This document shows, piece by piece, positions 51,072 to 59,373 of a stretch of DNA of 64,000 nt. Source of the DNA: UBA1444 sp964521625 (GTDB lineage Bacteria > Bacillota > Negativicutes > UBA1444); assembly GCA_964521625.1 (NCBI GenBank), contig CAZFSM010000006.1, positions 1-64,000 of the forward strand, read 5' to 3'. Under the pieces are notes generated by a model. The model did no database searches and was not told where the DNA came from. It saw nothing but the letters and a program-made list of their open reading frames with translations. The number at the start of each line of letters is the position of its first letter. The first letter of the stretch is position 1. A program made the position numbers and the translations under genes.

Positions 51072-52256
51072 ATGAACTTTTTCAGAACCATTCCGCAACA
51101 AGCGTTTGGCGCCAAATCGATTGTTCGTATCAGAGATATTGATGCTGTGGTCCACAATTATAAACTGTTCAAAGAAAAGGCAGATGCTACCGGATCGATT
51201 TGCGGTGTAGTGATAAAGGCCGATGTCCATGGGTTGCAAGTTAAGGATGTAGCGCCTGCACTATATAAAGCAGGCGTTCGCTATTATTTCATTGAAGAAA
51301 TCTGCGAAGGGATCGCCTTGCGGGATGTTTTGCCGTTTGCCGACGCGAATATTTATGCTCTGGCCGGGTTGCTTGATGGTGAAGAAGAGTACTTTGCCAA
51401 ATCGCGGATTGCTCCATGCATTAATTGCTTAGAACAACTTGACAGGTGGAATCGGTTTTGCGGCGCTAATGGACGAAGTTCGGCTGTGATTCATCTCGAC
51501 ACACATATGAACCGCCTGGGCTTGCTTGACGATGAGGTTGAGCTGCTAAGCAATAATTTTGACGCTCTCACGACTAATCTGAAGATAGAGTTCTATATGA
51601 GCCATTTTTATGACATCAAGGGATCAGACCATACAAACTGCTACAAACAAATGGATATACTTAAAGGCTACTTAGCAAAACTGCCAAACAGACCGGTAAC
51701 TTTTGCCTGCACCGATAGCGTTGTTTTATTAGATAATGCAGAATTCAATATGGATATGATTCGTCCTGGTATTGGATTGGTTGGGGGAGCGCCGAATGCA
51801 CTACATCCTGTTTCACCGGATGCGAAACATACAATAGAAATTTACACCAAGATTTCACAAATAAAAAAGGTAAAGAAGGGCGAAACTATTGGCTATGGCG
51901 GCTCTTATACCACCAAGCGCGACACGGTTTTAGCGCTGGCGCATATCGGCTGCAAAGACGGCTATCTGAGAGCGTTAAGTGAAATGGATGCACTGCCCAA
52001 AGGCGTATATATGGTTATTGCGCAGTACAAAGTCCCCATTATCGGAAAAATATCATTAGGCGCGACGACTATTGACGTTACCGATGTGCCGCAAAACATT
52101 CTTGATCAATTCAAATATGCTGAGGTAGTCGGGCCGAATGTAGATATCAAGGTTCTTGCCGACAAGGCTGGCTGTTATGAAATACTGGCATCACTCGGCA
52201 GGCCCAATATAAAAGTTGCCGATTATACAATGCAGGTATTCGAAGATCTATTTTAA
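51072..52256 (+). CDS. Alanine racemase-like protein with a Cys at the catalytic Tyr position
   Basis: 394 residues of the alanine racemase fold: the PLP lysine is in VIKADVHG (K49), RMGL-like HLDTHMNRLGL is present, and the C-terminal beta domain has GYGGSYTTKRDTVLALAHIG. Where true alanine racemases read GYADG, with the catalytic Tyr of the second subunit, this reads GCKDG (C294). It may use another base, act on a different amino acid, or not racemise. It follows the SpoIIE-type sensor by 26 bases and is likely co-transcribed with it. AGGAG precedes the ATG. Confidence 0.85.
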   Translation: MNFFRTIPQQAFGAKSIVRIRDIDAVVHNYKLFKEKADATGSICGVVIKADVHGLQVKDVAPALYKAGVRYYFIEEICEGIALRDVLPFADANIYALAGLLDGEEEYFAKSRIAPCINCLEQLDRWNRFCGANGRSSAVIHLDTHMNRLGLLDDEVELLSNNFDALTTNLKIEFYMSHFYDIKGSDHTNCYKQMDILKGYLAKLPNRPVTFACTDSVVLLDNAEFNMDMIRPGIGLVGGAPNALHPVSPDAKHTIEIYTKISQIKKVKKGETIGYGGSYTTKRDTVLALAHIGCKDGYLRALSEMDALPKGVYMVIAQYKVPIIGKISLGATTIDVTDVPQNILDQFKYAEVVGPNVDIKVLADKAGCYEILASLGRPNIKVADYTMQVFEDLF

Positions 52257-52296
52257 GCATACAGAAACTGTTTTTCGAACCTGCTTCTTTCCTCCC

Positions 52297-52327
52297 AGCC
52301 ACCAGCATCCATCTGGTGGCTTTTTTC
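52297..52327 (+). terminator. Intrinsic terminator
   Basis: AGCCACCAG (52297-52305) pairs with CTGGTGGCT (52313-52321), followed by TTTTTT. It ends the sensor-racemase unit. Confidence 0.9.
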
Positions 52328-52432
52328 TACTCATTGCCTTAACACATTTTTACAAAAAACTACGCATTATTAAACTCCTGTGTAAAGCCTGAAAATCAAT
52401 TCTTTTCCGCTATGGATACCGCATTTTTGTTG

Positions 52433-52441
52433 TGGTATACT
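52433..52441 (+). promoter_or_regulatory. Extended -10 promoter candidate for guaB
   Basis: TGGTATACT is a TGn plus TATACT extended -10; no good -35 is seen at the usual distance. It lies 30 bases before the guaB start. Confidence 0.5.
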
Positions 52442-52471
52442 ATTTAAAATAATTGGAAGGGGGTTGGCCTA

Positions 52472-53926
52472 ATGGACCATGAAAAATTTGGCCCGGACGC
52501 TCTTACGTTCGATGATGTATTATTACTACCCGATTATTCGGAAGTGCTGCCCAAGGATGTCGATGTGTCAACGTCCTTGACCCGTAATATTCGTTTGAAG
52601 ATTCCCATCATCAGTTCCGGCATGGACACGGTGACGGAGGCCCGCATGGCCATTGCGATGGCGCGCGAGGGCGGCCTCGGCATCATCCACAAAAATATGT
52701 CTATCGAGCGTCAGGCTGACGAAGTCGACAAAGTAAAGCGGTCGGAGCATGGGATCATCGTTGATCCGATTTTCCTGGCGCCGCACAACATTTTGCAGGA
52801 TGCGCACAACCTGATGGAGCGCTATCGGATATCTGGCGTGCCGATCACCGAACACGGCAAATTGGTCGGGATTATCACCAACCGGGACCTGCGGTTTGAA
52901 ACCGACCTGACCCAGCGAATCAGCGATTGCATGACGCATGAGCACCTGATCACAGCGCCGGTGGGGACGTCGCTCGAGGACGCCAAAAAGATTCTCGGCA
53001 AGCATCGGATTGAAAAATTGCCGCTGATTGATGGCGAAGGAAACCTAAAAGGACTTATTACAATTAAGGATATTGAAAAAGGCCAAAAGTATCCGAACTC
53101 CGCCAAAGATGGCAAAGGTCGCTTGCTGGCCGCCGCTGCCGTTGGGGTCGGCGCTGATCTGATGGATCGGCTGGCTGCCCTGGTTGCCGCCAAAGTCGAT
53201 ATTATCGTCGTGGATACGGCGCACGGCCATTCGCGCGGCGTACTGGACGCAATCAAAAATATTAAAACTCTCTATCCGCAGGTTGAACTGATTGCCGGCA
53301 ATATTGCCACAGCCAATGCAACGATTGCGCTGATTGAAGCAGGTGCGGACGCGGTAAAAGTCGGTATGGGACCCGGTTCCATCTGCACCACCCGTGTGGT
53401 GGCCGGTATCGGTGTACCGCAGATTTCGGCGATTTACAATTGCGCTCAGGCGGCAAAACAGTTTGGCGTTCCGGTCATCGCTGACGGCGGAATCAAATAT
53501 TCGGGCGACGTAGCCAAAGCGATCGCTGCTGGCGGCAATGTTGTCATGATTGGCAGCTTGCTGGCCGGTACCGAGGAAAGCCCCGGCGAAACCGTCATAT
53601 TCCAGGGCCGTAGTTACAAGGAATATCGCGGCATGGGATCGCTCGGCGCGATGGCGGAAGGCAGCAAGGACCGTTACTTCCAGGAGAACGCCGAGAAATT
53701 GGTGCCGGAAGGCATCGAAGGCCGGGTTCCGTTTAAAGGGGCCGTGGCTGATACGGTATTCCAGCTGCTCGGTGGCTTGCGCGCCGGCATGGGCTATTGC
53801 GGCGTGAAAAACATCGACGAACTGATGTACAAAACCCGTTTCATCCGCGTGACTTCGGCGGGACTGAAGGAAAGCCATCCTCATGATGTCACGATCACCA
53901 AAGAGTCGCCCAACTATAGCCTGTAG
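52472..53926 (+). CDS. guaB: IMP dehydrogenase
   Basis: Oxidises IMP to XMP, the first step to GMP. The barrel carries the catalytic loop GMGPGSICTTRVVAG, with two CBS domains inserted at about residues 93-205. FDDVLLLPDYSEVLPKDVDV and the flap region RYFQENAEKLVPEGIEGRVP are conserved. 484 residues, normal. GGAAGGGGG serves the ATG. Confidence 0.97.
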   Translation: MDHEKFGPDALTFDDVLLLPDYSEVLPKDVDVSTSLTRNIRLKIPIISSGMDTVTEARMAIAMAREGGLGIIHKNMSIERQADEVDKVKRSEHGIIVDPIFLAPHNILQDAHNLMERYRISGVPITEHGKLVGIITNRDLRFETDLTQRISDCMTHEHLITAPVGTSLEDAKKILGKHRIEKLPLIDGEGNLKGLITIKDIEKGQKYPNSAKDGKGRLLAAAAVGVGADLMDRLAALVAAKVDIIVVDTAHGHSRGVLDAIKNIKTLYPQVELIAGNIATANATIALIEAGADAVKVGMGPGSICTTRVVAGIGVPQISAIYNCAQAAKQFGVPVIADGGIKYSGDVAKAIAAGGNVVMIGSLLAGTEESPGETVIFQGRSYKEYRGMGSLGAMAEGSKDRYFQENAEKLVPEGIEGRVPFKGAVADTVFQLLGGLRAGMGYCGVKNIDELMYKTRFIRVTSAGLKESHPHDVTITKESPNYSL

Positions 53927-53941
53927 AACGGGGTTTTTATT

Positions 53942-54673
53942 GTGCGACAACTCGTTAATGTACTCGGTGTTGGGATTGACAGCGTGACCATGCAACAGGC
54001 GGTGGCGATTGTGGACGGATTTGTCCGGGCGCGAAAACCGGCGCTGATTGCAACCGCCAATGCGGAAATGGTCATGTTGGCCCAGCAGGATCAGGAATTG
54101 TTTGCTATTCTAAATTCAGCCGAACTGGTGTTGGCTGACGGCGCAGGGGTTGTCTGGGCAGCTCGTCGGTTGGCAGACGGTGTGCCGGAGCGGGTAGCCG
54201 GCTATGATTTGACGCAGGAACTGCTAAAGCACGCTGCGAAAACTGGTTACAAAATATTCTGGCTGGGCGCCGCGCCCGGCGTGGCGGATGCTGCAGCAGC
54301 AAAAGCGTCGGCACAGTGTCTGGGTCTGATTACAGTCGGCACGCATGATGGATTCTTCGATTGCGATGATGACGCTATACGTCGTATTATCCGAGAGTCG
54401 CAGGCAGATATCTTGCTTTGCGCACTTGGCGTTCCTAAACAGGAAAAATGGCTGTCGCAATATCGCCAAGAGCTGGGTGTGCCTGTGCTCATTGGCGTTG
54501 GCGGAACTTTTGACGTCATGGCGGGAAATGCGAAACGGGCGCCGCTGTGGATGCAACGCGCCGGTTTGGAGTGGTCATACCGGCTGTTGCGTCAGCCGAG
54601 CCGTATTGGCAGGATGATGGCGCTGCCCCGATTTGTGGCCCGGGTTATGTTTACTGCATGGACAAGCCATTGA
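53942..54673 (+). CDS. tagA: WecG/TagA-type glycosyltransferase
   Basis: 243 residues of glycosyltransferase family 26: TANAEMVMLAQQDQELFAIL, LADGAGVVWAARRLADGVPE, LCALGVPKQEKWLSQY and GVGGTFDVMAGNAKRAP. The enzyme class adds ManNAc or a related sugar to a lipid-linked GlcNAc in wall teichoic acid or cell-surface polymers. GTG start 15 bases after guaB, so the two are probably co-transcribed. Confidence 0.93.
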   Translation: MRQLVNVLGVGIDSVTMQQAVAIVDGFVRARKPALIATANAEMVMLAQQDQELFAILNSAELVLADGAGVVWAARRLADGVPERVAGYDLTQELLKHAAKTGYKIFWLGAAPGVADAAAAKASAQCLGLITVGTHDGFFDCDDDAIRRIIRESQADILLCALGVPKQEKWLSQYRQELGVPVLIGVGGTFDVMAGNAKRAPLWMQRAGLEWSYRLLRQPSRIGRMMALPRFVARVMFTAWTSH

Positions 54674-54706
54674 TGAATGGTTTATAATGAGGTAGAAATT
54701 GATAGG

Positions 54707-54729
54707 AGCAAGTGGACACACTTGCTTTT
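54707..54729 (+). terminator. Intrinsic terminator
   Basis: AGCAAGTG (54707-54714) pairs with CACTTGCT (54719-54726), loop GACA, followed by TTTT. Confidence 0.85.
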
Positions 54730-54771
54730 ATTCTGTTGTTTAGCAGCGGAATGAAGCTTGGGGGCGAATAG

Positions 54772-55410
54772 ATGACAGGTTTCCCGATAGTGAAGGAAGG
54801 GTTTCCATTTATCGGTATTTCATTGTGTGTCACAGTACTGGCGGCTGTGGTGATAAACGTTTACTGGGCAATTTTTCCGGCCATCATATGTTGTTTTTTT
54901 GTTTATTTCTTTCGCAACCCGTCGCGGCGGATCATATATGATCCAGCGTTATTGCTGTCGCCGGCGGATGGCAAAGTCATGAGTATTGTCGAAGTCCAGG
55001 AAGATGAATATCTGGGTGAAGTCGGCACCAAAGTCACCATTTTCCTGTCGCCATTTAACGTGCACGTCAATCGTAGCCCGATGGCCGGGACGATCAAGTT
55101 CCAGCAGTATATCTGCGGGCGGTTCCGTCCGGCGTACAAGGCTATCGCCGCCTGGGAAAACGAGCGGCACGCGATTGGCATTGAGTCGCCCGAGTGCCGC
55201 ATCCTGGTGACGCAAATCGCCGGCATTCTGGCGAGGCGGATTGTTTCCTGGGTTACCCTTGGCACCGATCTGGGCCAGGGGCAGTTATACGGCATGATAA
55301 AATTTGGCTCGTGCACCGAAGTGATTATGCCAAAACATATCGAAATTCTGGTAACTAAAGGCCAACGGGTGCAAGCCGGCTTGACCGTGATAGGGAGGAT
55401 CCCATCGTGA
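54772..55410 (+). CDS. psd: Phosphatidylserine decarboxylase proenzyme, short type
   Basis: Makes phosphatidylethanolamine from phosphatidylserine after self-cleavage to a pyruvoyl enzyme. The N-terminus has membrane helices (GISLCVTVLAAVVINVYW), LLSPADGKVMSI and FLSPFNVHVNRSP are conserved, and the cleavage Ser is in IKFGSC. 212 residues, the short form. It overlaps pssA by 4 bases. Confidence 0.93.
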   Translation: MTGFPIVKEGFPFIGISLCVTVLAAVVINVYWAIFPAIICCFFVYFFRNPSRRIIYDPALLLSPADGKVMSIVEVQEDEYLGEVGTKVTIFLSPFNVHVNRSPMAGTIKFQQYICGRFRPAYKAIAAWENERHAIGIESPECRILVTQIAGILARRIVSWVTLGTDLGQGQLYGMIKFGSCTEVIMPKHIEILVTKGQRVQAGLTVIGRIPS

Positions 55411-56072
55411 TGAAAACTTGGATTCCCAATGCGTTGACAGCGCTGAATCTGGTGTTTGGCGTATTTGCAATCCTGGTGGCTTTTCAGGGGCAGATGACTT
55501 TGGCAGCTTATTTCGTAGTTGCCGCCTTGGTCGCCGATAGTCTTGACGGCAGAGCCGCCCGCTATTTTGGCGTCAGCGGTGAGTTTGGCAAGGAACTCGA
55601 TTCGCTTTGCGACGCGGGATCGTTTGGTGTAGCCCCGGCCGTTATGGCGTTCATCTATGCGCTGAAAGACTTTGGCCCAGCCGGCTACTGCGTCGCGGCA
55701 TTTTTTGCCTGCTGCGTGGCTTTCCGGTTGGCGCGTTTCAATGTGAATGTTTCCACAGTGAAAGGCTATTTCATGGGCTTGCCCAGCCCTTGCGGCGGCG
55801 CTGTAGTCGCTACGTTCCTCACGATGAATTTGCCGATTCCCGGTTGGGCGGTTATGGCTTTTGTCGTATTTGTCGGATACTTGATGGTAAGTGGCGTAAA
55901 GTACCCGGATTTCAAGGGGCAGGGCGACAAGATTCAGGCGGTGCCGGTGATCATAACTCTGGCCACCGTTGGCACGATGTTGTTTCTTCAGCGCGACAGC
56001 TGGCTGTTCGCACCGTTTTTCGCCTTCATGTTGTTTGGACTGGTCAACAGCTTGTTCCCGGCAAAAAAATAG
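55407..56072 (+). CDS. pssA: CDP-diacylglycerol-serine O-phosphatidyltransferase
   Basis: Makes phosphatidylserine from CDP-diacylglycerol and serine. The CDP-alcohol phosphotransferase motif D-G-x2-A-R-x8-G-x3-D-x3-D is exact in DGRAARYFGVSGEFGKELDS plus LCD. Several membrane helices; 221 residues. With psd it forms a complete phosphatidylethanolamine branch. GTG start overlaps psd. Confidence 0.94.
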   Translation: MMKTWIPNALTALNLVFGVFAILVAFQGQMTLAAYFVVAALVADSLDGRAARYFGVSGEFGKELDSLCDAGSFGVAPAVMAFIYALKDFGPAGYCVAAFFACCVAFRLARFNVNVSTVKGYFMGLPSPCGGAVVATFLTMNLPIPGWAVMAFVVFVGYLMVSGVKYPDFKGQGDKIQAVPVIITLATVGTMLFLQRDSWLFAPFFAFMLFGLVNSLFPAKK

Positions 56073-56096
56073 TTTGGATTCAGAAAGGACGCAGCA

Positions 56097-57380
56097 ATGA
56101 ACTTTCATTTGAATTTTCCATTTGATATCGTCATGATCCCGGTACAATTGATTGTTGTATTCTTTACGTTATATTATTTCTTCCTGTCCTTTTTTGGCCT
56201 GTTCAAATCGGCCCAAAAGGCCGATGCCAAGCCAGAAAAGAGTTTTGCTATTCTGGTCGCTGCACACAATGAAGAAAATGTGATCGGCCAGCTGATCGAG
56301 AACTTCCACATTATGGACTACCCGGGCCAACTGTATGATATTTTTGTGGTTGCCGACAATTGTTCGGACAAGACTGCTGATGTGGCACGCCGGGCCGGCG
56401 CCACAGTATTTGAACGGTGCGACCCGGTCAATCGCGGCAAAGGCTTTGCCATGGAGTGGGGCTTTGCCAACTTGTTCGCCTTGCCCAAACAATATGACGC
56501 GGTGGCTGTCTTTGACGCCGATAATCTGGTGGACCCGCAATTTCTGCGGGTGATGAACCATCACCTGATGAAAGGCGAAAGCGTAATCCAGGGTTACCTG
56601 GACGCGAAAAATCCGACAGACACCTGGGTTGCCGGCACTTTTGCCATTTGCTTCTGGGTCGTCGACCATGTCTGGCATCTGGCCAAGTATAATATCGGCC
56701 TGAGCAGCTGTCTGGGCGGCACCGGCATGGTAATCTCCACCGACCATCTGAAGCGACATGGTTGGGGCGCCACCTGTCTGACCGAAGATCTGGAGTTTAC
56801 GATGAAGTGCCTGATGGACGGCATTCCGACATCCTGGGCGCATGATGCGATTGTTTACGATGAAAAACCGCTGACGTTCATGCAGTCATGGAATCAGCGC
56901 AAGCGGTGGGCGCAGGGCCATTTCGACGTGGCAGCCCGTTATATTCCCCGGCTGTTTGTCGAAGGGATCAAACGCCGCGATGTGCGCATGATGGATGGGA
57001 TTTTGCATCTGTTGCAGCCGCATTTCCTGATTTTGTCGACGCTGTTTGTTGTGCTCAGTATGGTTCACCAGACGACGCCTTTTTACACGAACATCTTATA
57101 CTCGGTGTTGCCGGGTGAAGTGTGGGCCGTTGTTGCGGTCGGGCAGTATATTTTCCCGTTGATCGTGCTGACTAAAATCAATGCGCCACTCAAATCCTGG
57201 TTTTACATGCTGCTTTATCCCGTATTCATTTATAGTTGGGTGCCGATTACCTTTATCGGCTATCTGCAACGGCATGATAAAAACTGGAGCCATACGCCGC
57301 ATTCACGGGCTATGTCCTATCAGGAAGTCATCGGCTCTTTTCCCAAGGACAATATGTTGAGCAAACAAGCCGCCAAATAA
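56097..57380 (+). CDS. Membrane glycosyltransferase family 2 protein
   Basis: 427 residues: one N-terminal membrane helix, a GT2 domain (FAILVAAHNEENVIGQLIEN, VFDADN with the DxD, TEDLEF, and QRKRWAQGHFD with the QxxRW motif) and C-terminal membrane helices. The architecture is that of processive or lipid-linked beta-glycosyltransferases. It follows pssA by 24 bases, which suggests a glycolipid or envelope polymer, but the substrate is unknown. Confidence 0.9.
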   Translation: MNFHLNFPFDIVMIPVQLIVVFFTLYYFFLSFFGLFKSAQKADAKPEKSFAILVAAHNEENVIGQLIENFHIMDYPGQLYDIFVVADNCSDKTADVARRAGATVFERCDPVNRGKGFAMEWGFANLFALPKQYDAVAVFDADNLVDPQFLRVMNHHLMKGESVIQGYLDAKNPTDTWVAGTFAICFWVVDHVWHLAKYNIGLSSCLGGTGMVISTDHLKRHGWGATCLTEDLEFTMKCLMDGIPTSWAHDAIVYDEKPLTFMQSWNQRKRWAQGHFDVAARYIPRLFVEGIKRRDVRMMDGILHLLQPHFLILSTLFVVLSMVHQTTPFYTNILYSVLPGEVWAVVAVGQYIFPLIVLTKINAPLKSWFYMLLYPVFIYSWVPITFIGYLQRHDKNWSHTPHSRAMSYQEVIGSFPKDNMLSKQAAK

Positions 57381-57407
57381 CCGAAACTACAGGAGCGTAA
57401 GCAAAAC

Positions 57408-57785
57408 ATGTATGAACTGACAATCAGCGAGGAGTTTGAAGCGGCGCACCGCCTGCCGGAATATGATGGCAAATGCTGCCGGTTGCATGGACACAACTGG
57501 CGGGTGGAAGTGGCGGTCCGCGGTAAAGAGCTTGACGCCTCCGGCTTGTTGATTGATTTTAAGATTTTGAAAGCCCATGTCGGTGAAGTGTTGTCGACAC
57601 TTGACCATTATTATCTGAATGAACTGGACGCATTTGTTTCATTACCGCCTTCAGCGGAGCATATTGCCCGTTACGTCTACGATATGCTGGCTGCCAAGCC
57701 GGCGTTTGGCGACCGGGTCAAGGTATATGCCGTCAAAGTATGGGAATCGCCGCGATCCTGTGCGGCGTATATGCCGGAAGCTTGA
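57408..57785 (+). CDS. queD: 6-carboxytetrahydropterin synthase
   Basis: Converts dihydroneopterin triphosphate to 6-carboxytetrahydropterin in queuosine synthesis. The zinc histidines and catalytic Cys are in AAHRLPEYDGKCCRLHGHNW; LDHYYLNEL and PSAEHIARYV are also typical. 125 residues. The stop overlaps queE (ATGA). Confidence 0.95.
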   Translation: MYELTISEEFEAAHRLPEYDGKCCRLHGHNWRVEVAVRGKELDASGLLIDFKILKAHVGEVLSTLDHYYLNELDAFVSLPPSAEHIARYVYDMLAAKPAFGDRVKVYAVKVWESPRSCAAYMPEA

Positions 57786-58543
57786 TGGCTGGGTTGATGC
57801 AGGCCGAGACAGTCGGATTGGTAGAAGTTTTTTCGTCCATTCAGGGAGAAGGACTGTTTGTAGGTTGCCGGCAAGTGTTTGTTCGCTTGGCCGGCTGCAA
57901 TATTTCCTGTCAGTATTGCGATACGCAGGAGTCGTTTACCGCTCCAGCGCTGGCACGGATAGAAACCGATCCGGGCCGTCGCACTTTCATCGATGTTGCT
58001 AATCCGCTACCGATGGCCGATCTGGTGGGGTATGTCGCCGAGCTTTGCCGGGCGCCGCATCATTCGATCAGCGTCACCGGCGGCGAGCCGCTCTTGTATC
58101 CGCAAGCGATCAAGGCGTTGGCGCCGCTGCGCAAAACAGGCGTCAAACTCTATCTGGAAACAAACGGCACCTTGCCGGTAGCTTTGCAGTCGGTGATTAA
58201 TGTGGTGGATATCGTTTCGCTTGACTTTAAACTGCCCAGCATCATGGGTGGCAAAGAGTACTGGCAGGAACATGCGGCGTTTTTGCGCATTGCCGCTGCC
58301 AGGACCGCGTTTGTCAAAGTCGTGATCAGCGGCGAAACAACCCAGGCCGAGATAGATCAGGCGATAGAGCTAATTGCTTTAGTCGATGCGCAGGTGCCGT
58401 TAGTATTCCAGCCGGTTACGGCAGTCCATGGCGTGCGCAGCGTCGATCCGGCAAAAGCATTGCTTTGGCAGGAGCAGGCCCTGCGGCATTTACAAGATGT
58501 TCGGGTAATTCCCCAGACACATAAAATCATGGGGCAGCTATAA
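57785..58543 (+). CDS. queE: 7-carboxy-7-deazaguanine synthase
   Basis: A radical SAM enzyme that makes 7-carboxy-7-deazaguanine from the QueD product. The cluster motif is CNISCQYCDT, followed by VTGGEPLLYPQ. IQGEGLFVGCRQVFVRLAGC is the family N-terminus. 252 residues from the ATG at 57785, which overlaps the queD stop. No queC or queF lies in the window, so the pathway is completed elsewhere. Confidence 0.95.
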   Translation: MAGLMQAETVGLVEVFSSIQGEGLFVGCRQVFVRLAGCNISCQYCDTQESFTAPALARIETDPGRRTFIDVANPLPMADLVGYVAELCRAPHHSISVTGGEPLLYPQAIKALAPLRKTGVKLYLETNGTLPVALQSVINVVDIVSLDFKLPSIMGGKEYWQEHAAFLRIAAARTAFVKVVISGETTQAEIDQAIELIALVDAQVPLVFQPVTAVHGVRSVDPAKALLWQEQALRHLQDVRVIPQTHKIMGQL

Positions 58544-58557
58544 ACGAAAGCGGGGAC

Positions 58558-59331
58558 ATGCAGTTGAAAATATTGGTGACCAATGATGATGGAATCCGCG
58601 CGCCGGGCATCCGGGCGCTGTGGGATAGATTGAAAGAACTCGCCGACATCGTTGTGGCGGCTCCGGCTCAACAACAAAGCGCTACCGGCCATTCGATCAC
58701 CGTTTATCACCCGATCTGGGTCAATGAACAACAGTTTGACGATCCGCGAGTCAGCGGCTGGCGCATCGGCGGCACGCCTGCTGATAGCGTTAAAATCGCC
58801 CTGGATACATTGATGACGGACAAACCCGATTTGGTTGTCTCCGGCATCAATCAGGGGCCGAACATGGGAACCGACGTGCTATACTCCGGCACGGTCAGCG
58901 CTGCGGTCGAAGGGGCGATGCACGGCATCCCGGCAATTGCCATCTCCCTCGCCAGCTATGATTCGAATGATTTTAGCGCGGCGGCCGATTTTTGCCGCGA
59001 TCTGGTCAAACAGTTCATGGAACGAAAACTGCCGGCGTTTAGCCTGCTCAATGTGAATGTACCGCCAGGACCGGCCAGCGAGATTCAGGGCGTATCCGTC
59101 ACCAAGCTCGGCTGCATCGAATATGAAAATGCCTTTGAAAAACGGACTGATCCGCATGGGCGGACTTACTACTGGATGGCGGGCACACCGACGCAGGGAA
59201 ATAATGCTGCTGATACTGATGTGGCCGTAATCGACCAGCGGCGGATTTCGGTCACGCCGATTCATTTTGATCTGACTGACTACGCATTGCTGGACCAAAT
59301 GCGGCAATGGAATCTCGAACACGGCTATTAG
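58558..59331 (+). CDS. surE: 5'-nucleotidase SurE
   Basis: A metal-dependent survival-protein phosphatase acting on nucleoside monophosphates. TNDDGIRAPGIRAL contains the metal-binding DD pair; PAQQQSATGHSIT, SGINQGPNMGTDVLYSGTVS and AAVEGAMHGIPAIAIS are the other SurE signatures. 257 residues. It begins 14 bases after queE, with AGCGGGGAC before the ATG. Confidence 0.96.
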   Translation: MQLKILVTNDDGIRAPGIRALWDRLKELADIVVAAPAQQQSATGHSITVYHPIWVNEQQFDDPRVSGWRIGGTPADSVKIALDTLMTDKPDLVVSGINQGPNMGTDVLYSGTVSAAVEGAMHGIPAIAISLASYDSNDFSAAADFCRDLVKQFMERKLPAFSLLNVNVPPGPASEIQGVSVTKLGCIEYENAFEKRTDPHGRTYYWMAGTPTQGNNAADTDVAVIDQRRISVTPIHFDLTDYALLDQMRQWNLEHGY

Positions 59332-59373
59332 ATTTGTGTTCCTTAAAAGACGGGAAGAAGTGAAGGTGGCAGT

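Noticed and set aside
54903..56147. 414-codon minus-strand frame opposite psd and pssA
   Set aside because: Both plus-strand genes have exact catalytic motifs; the antisense frame shows none.
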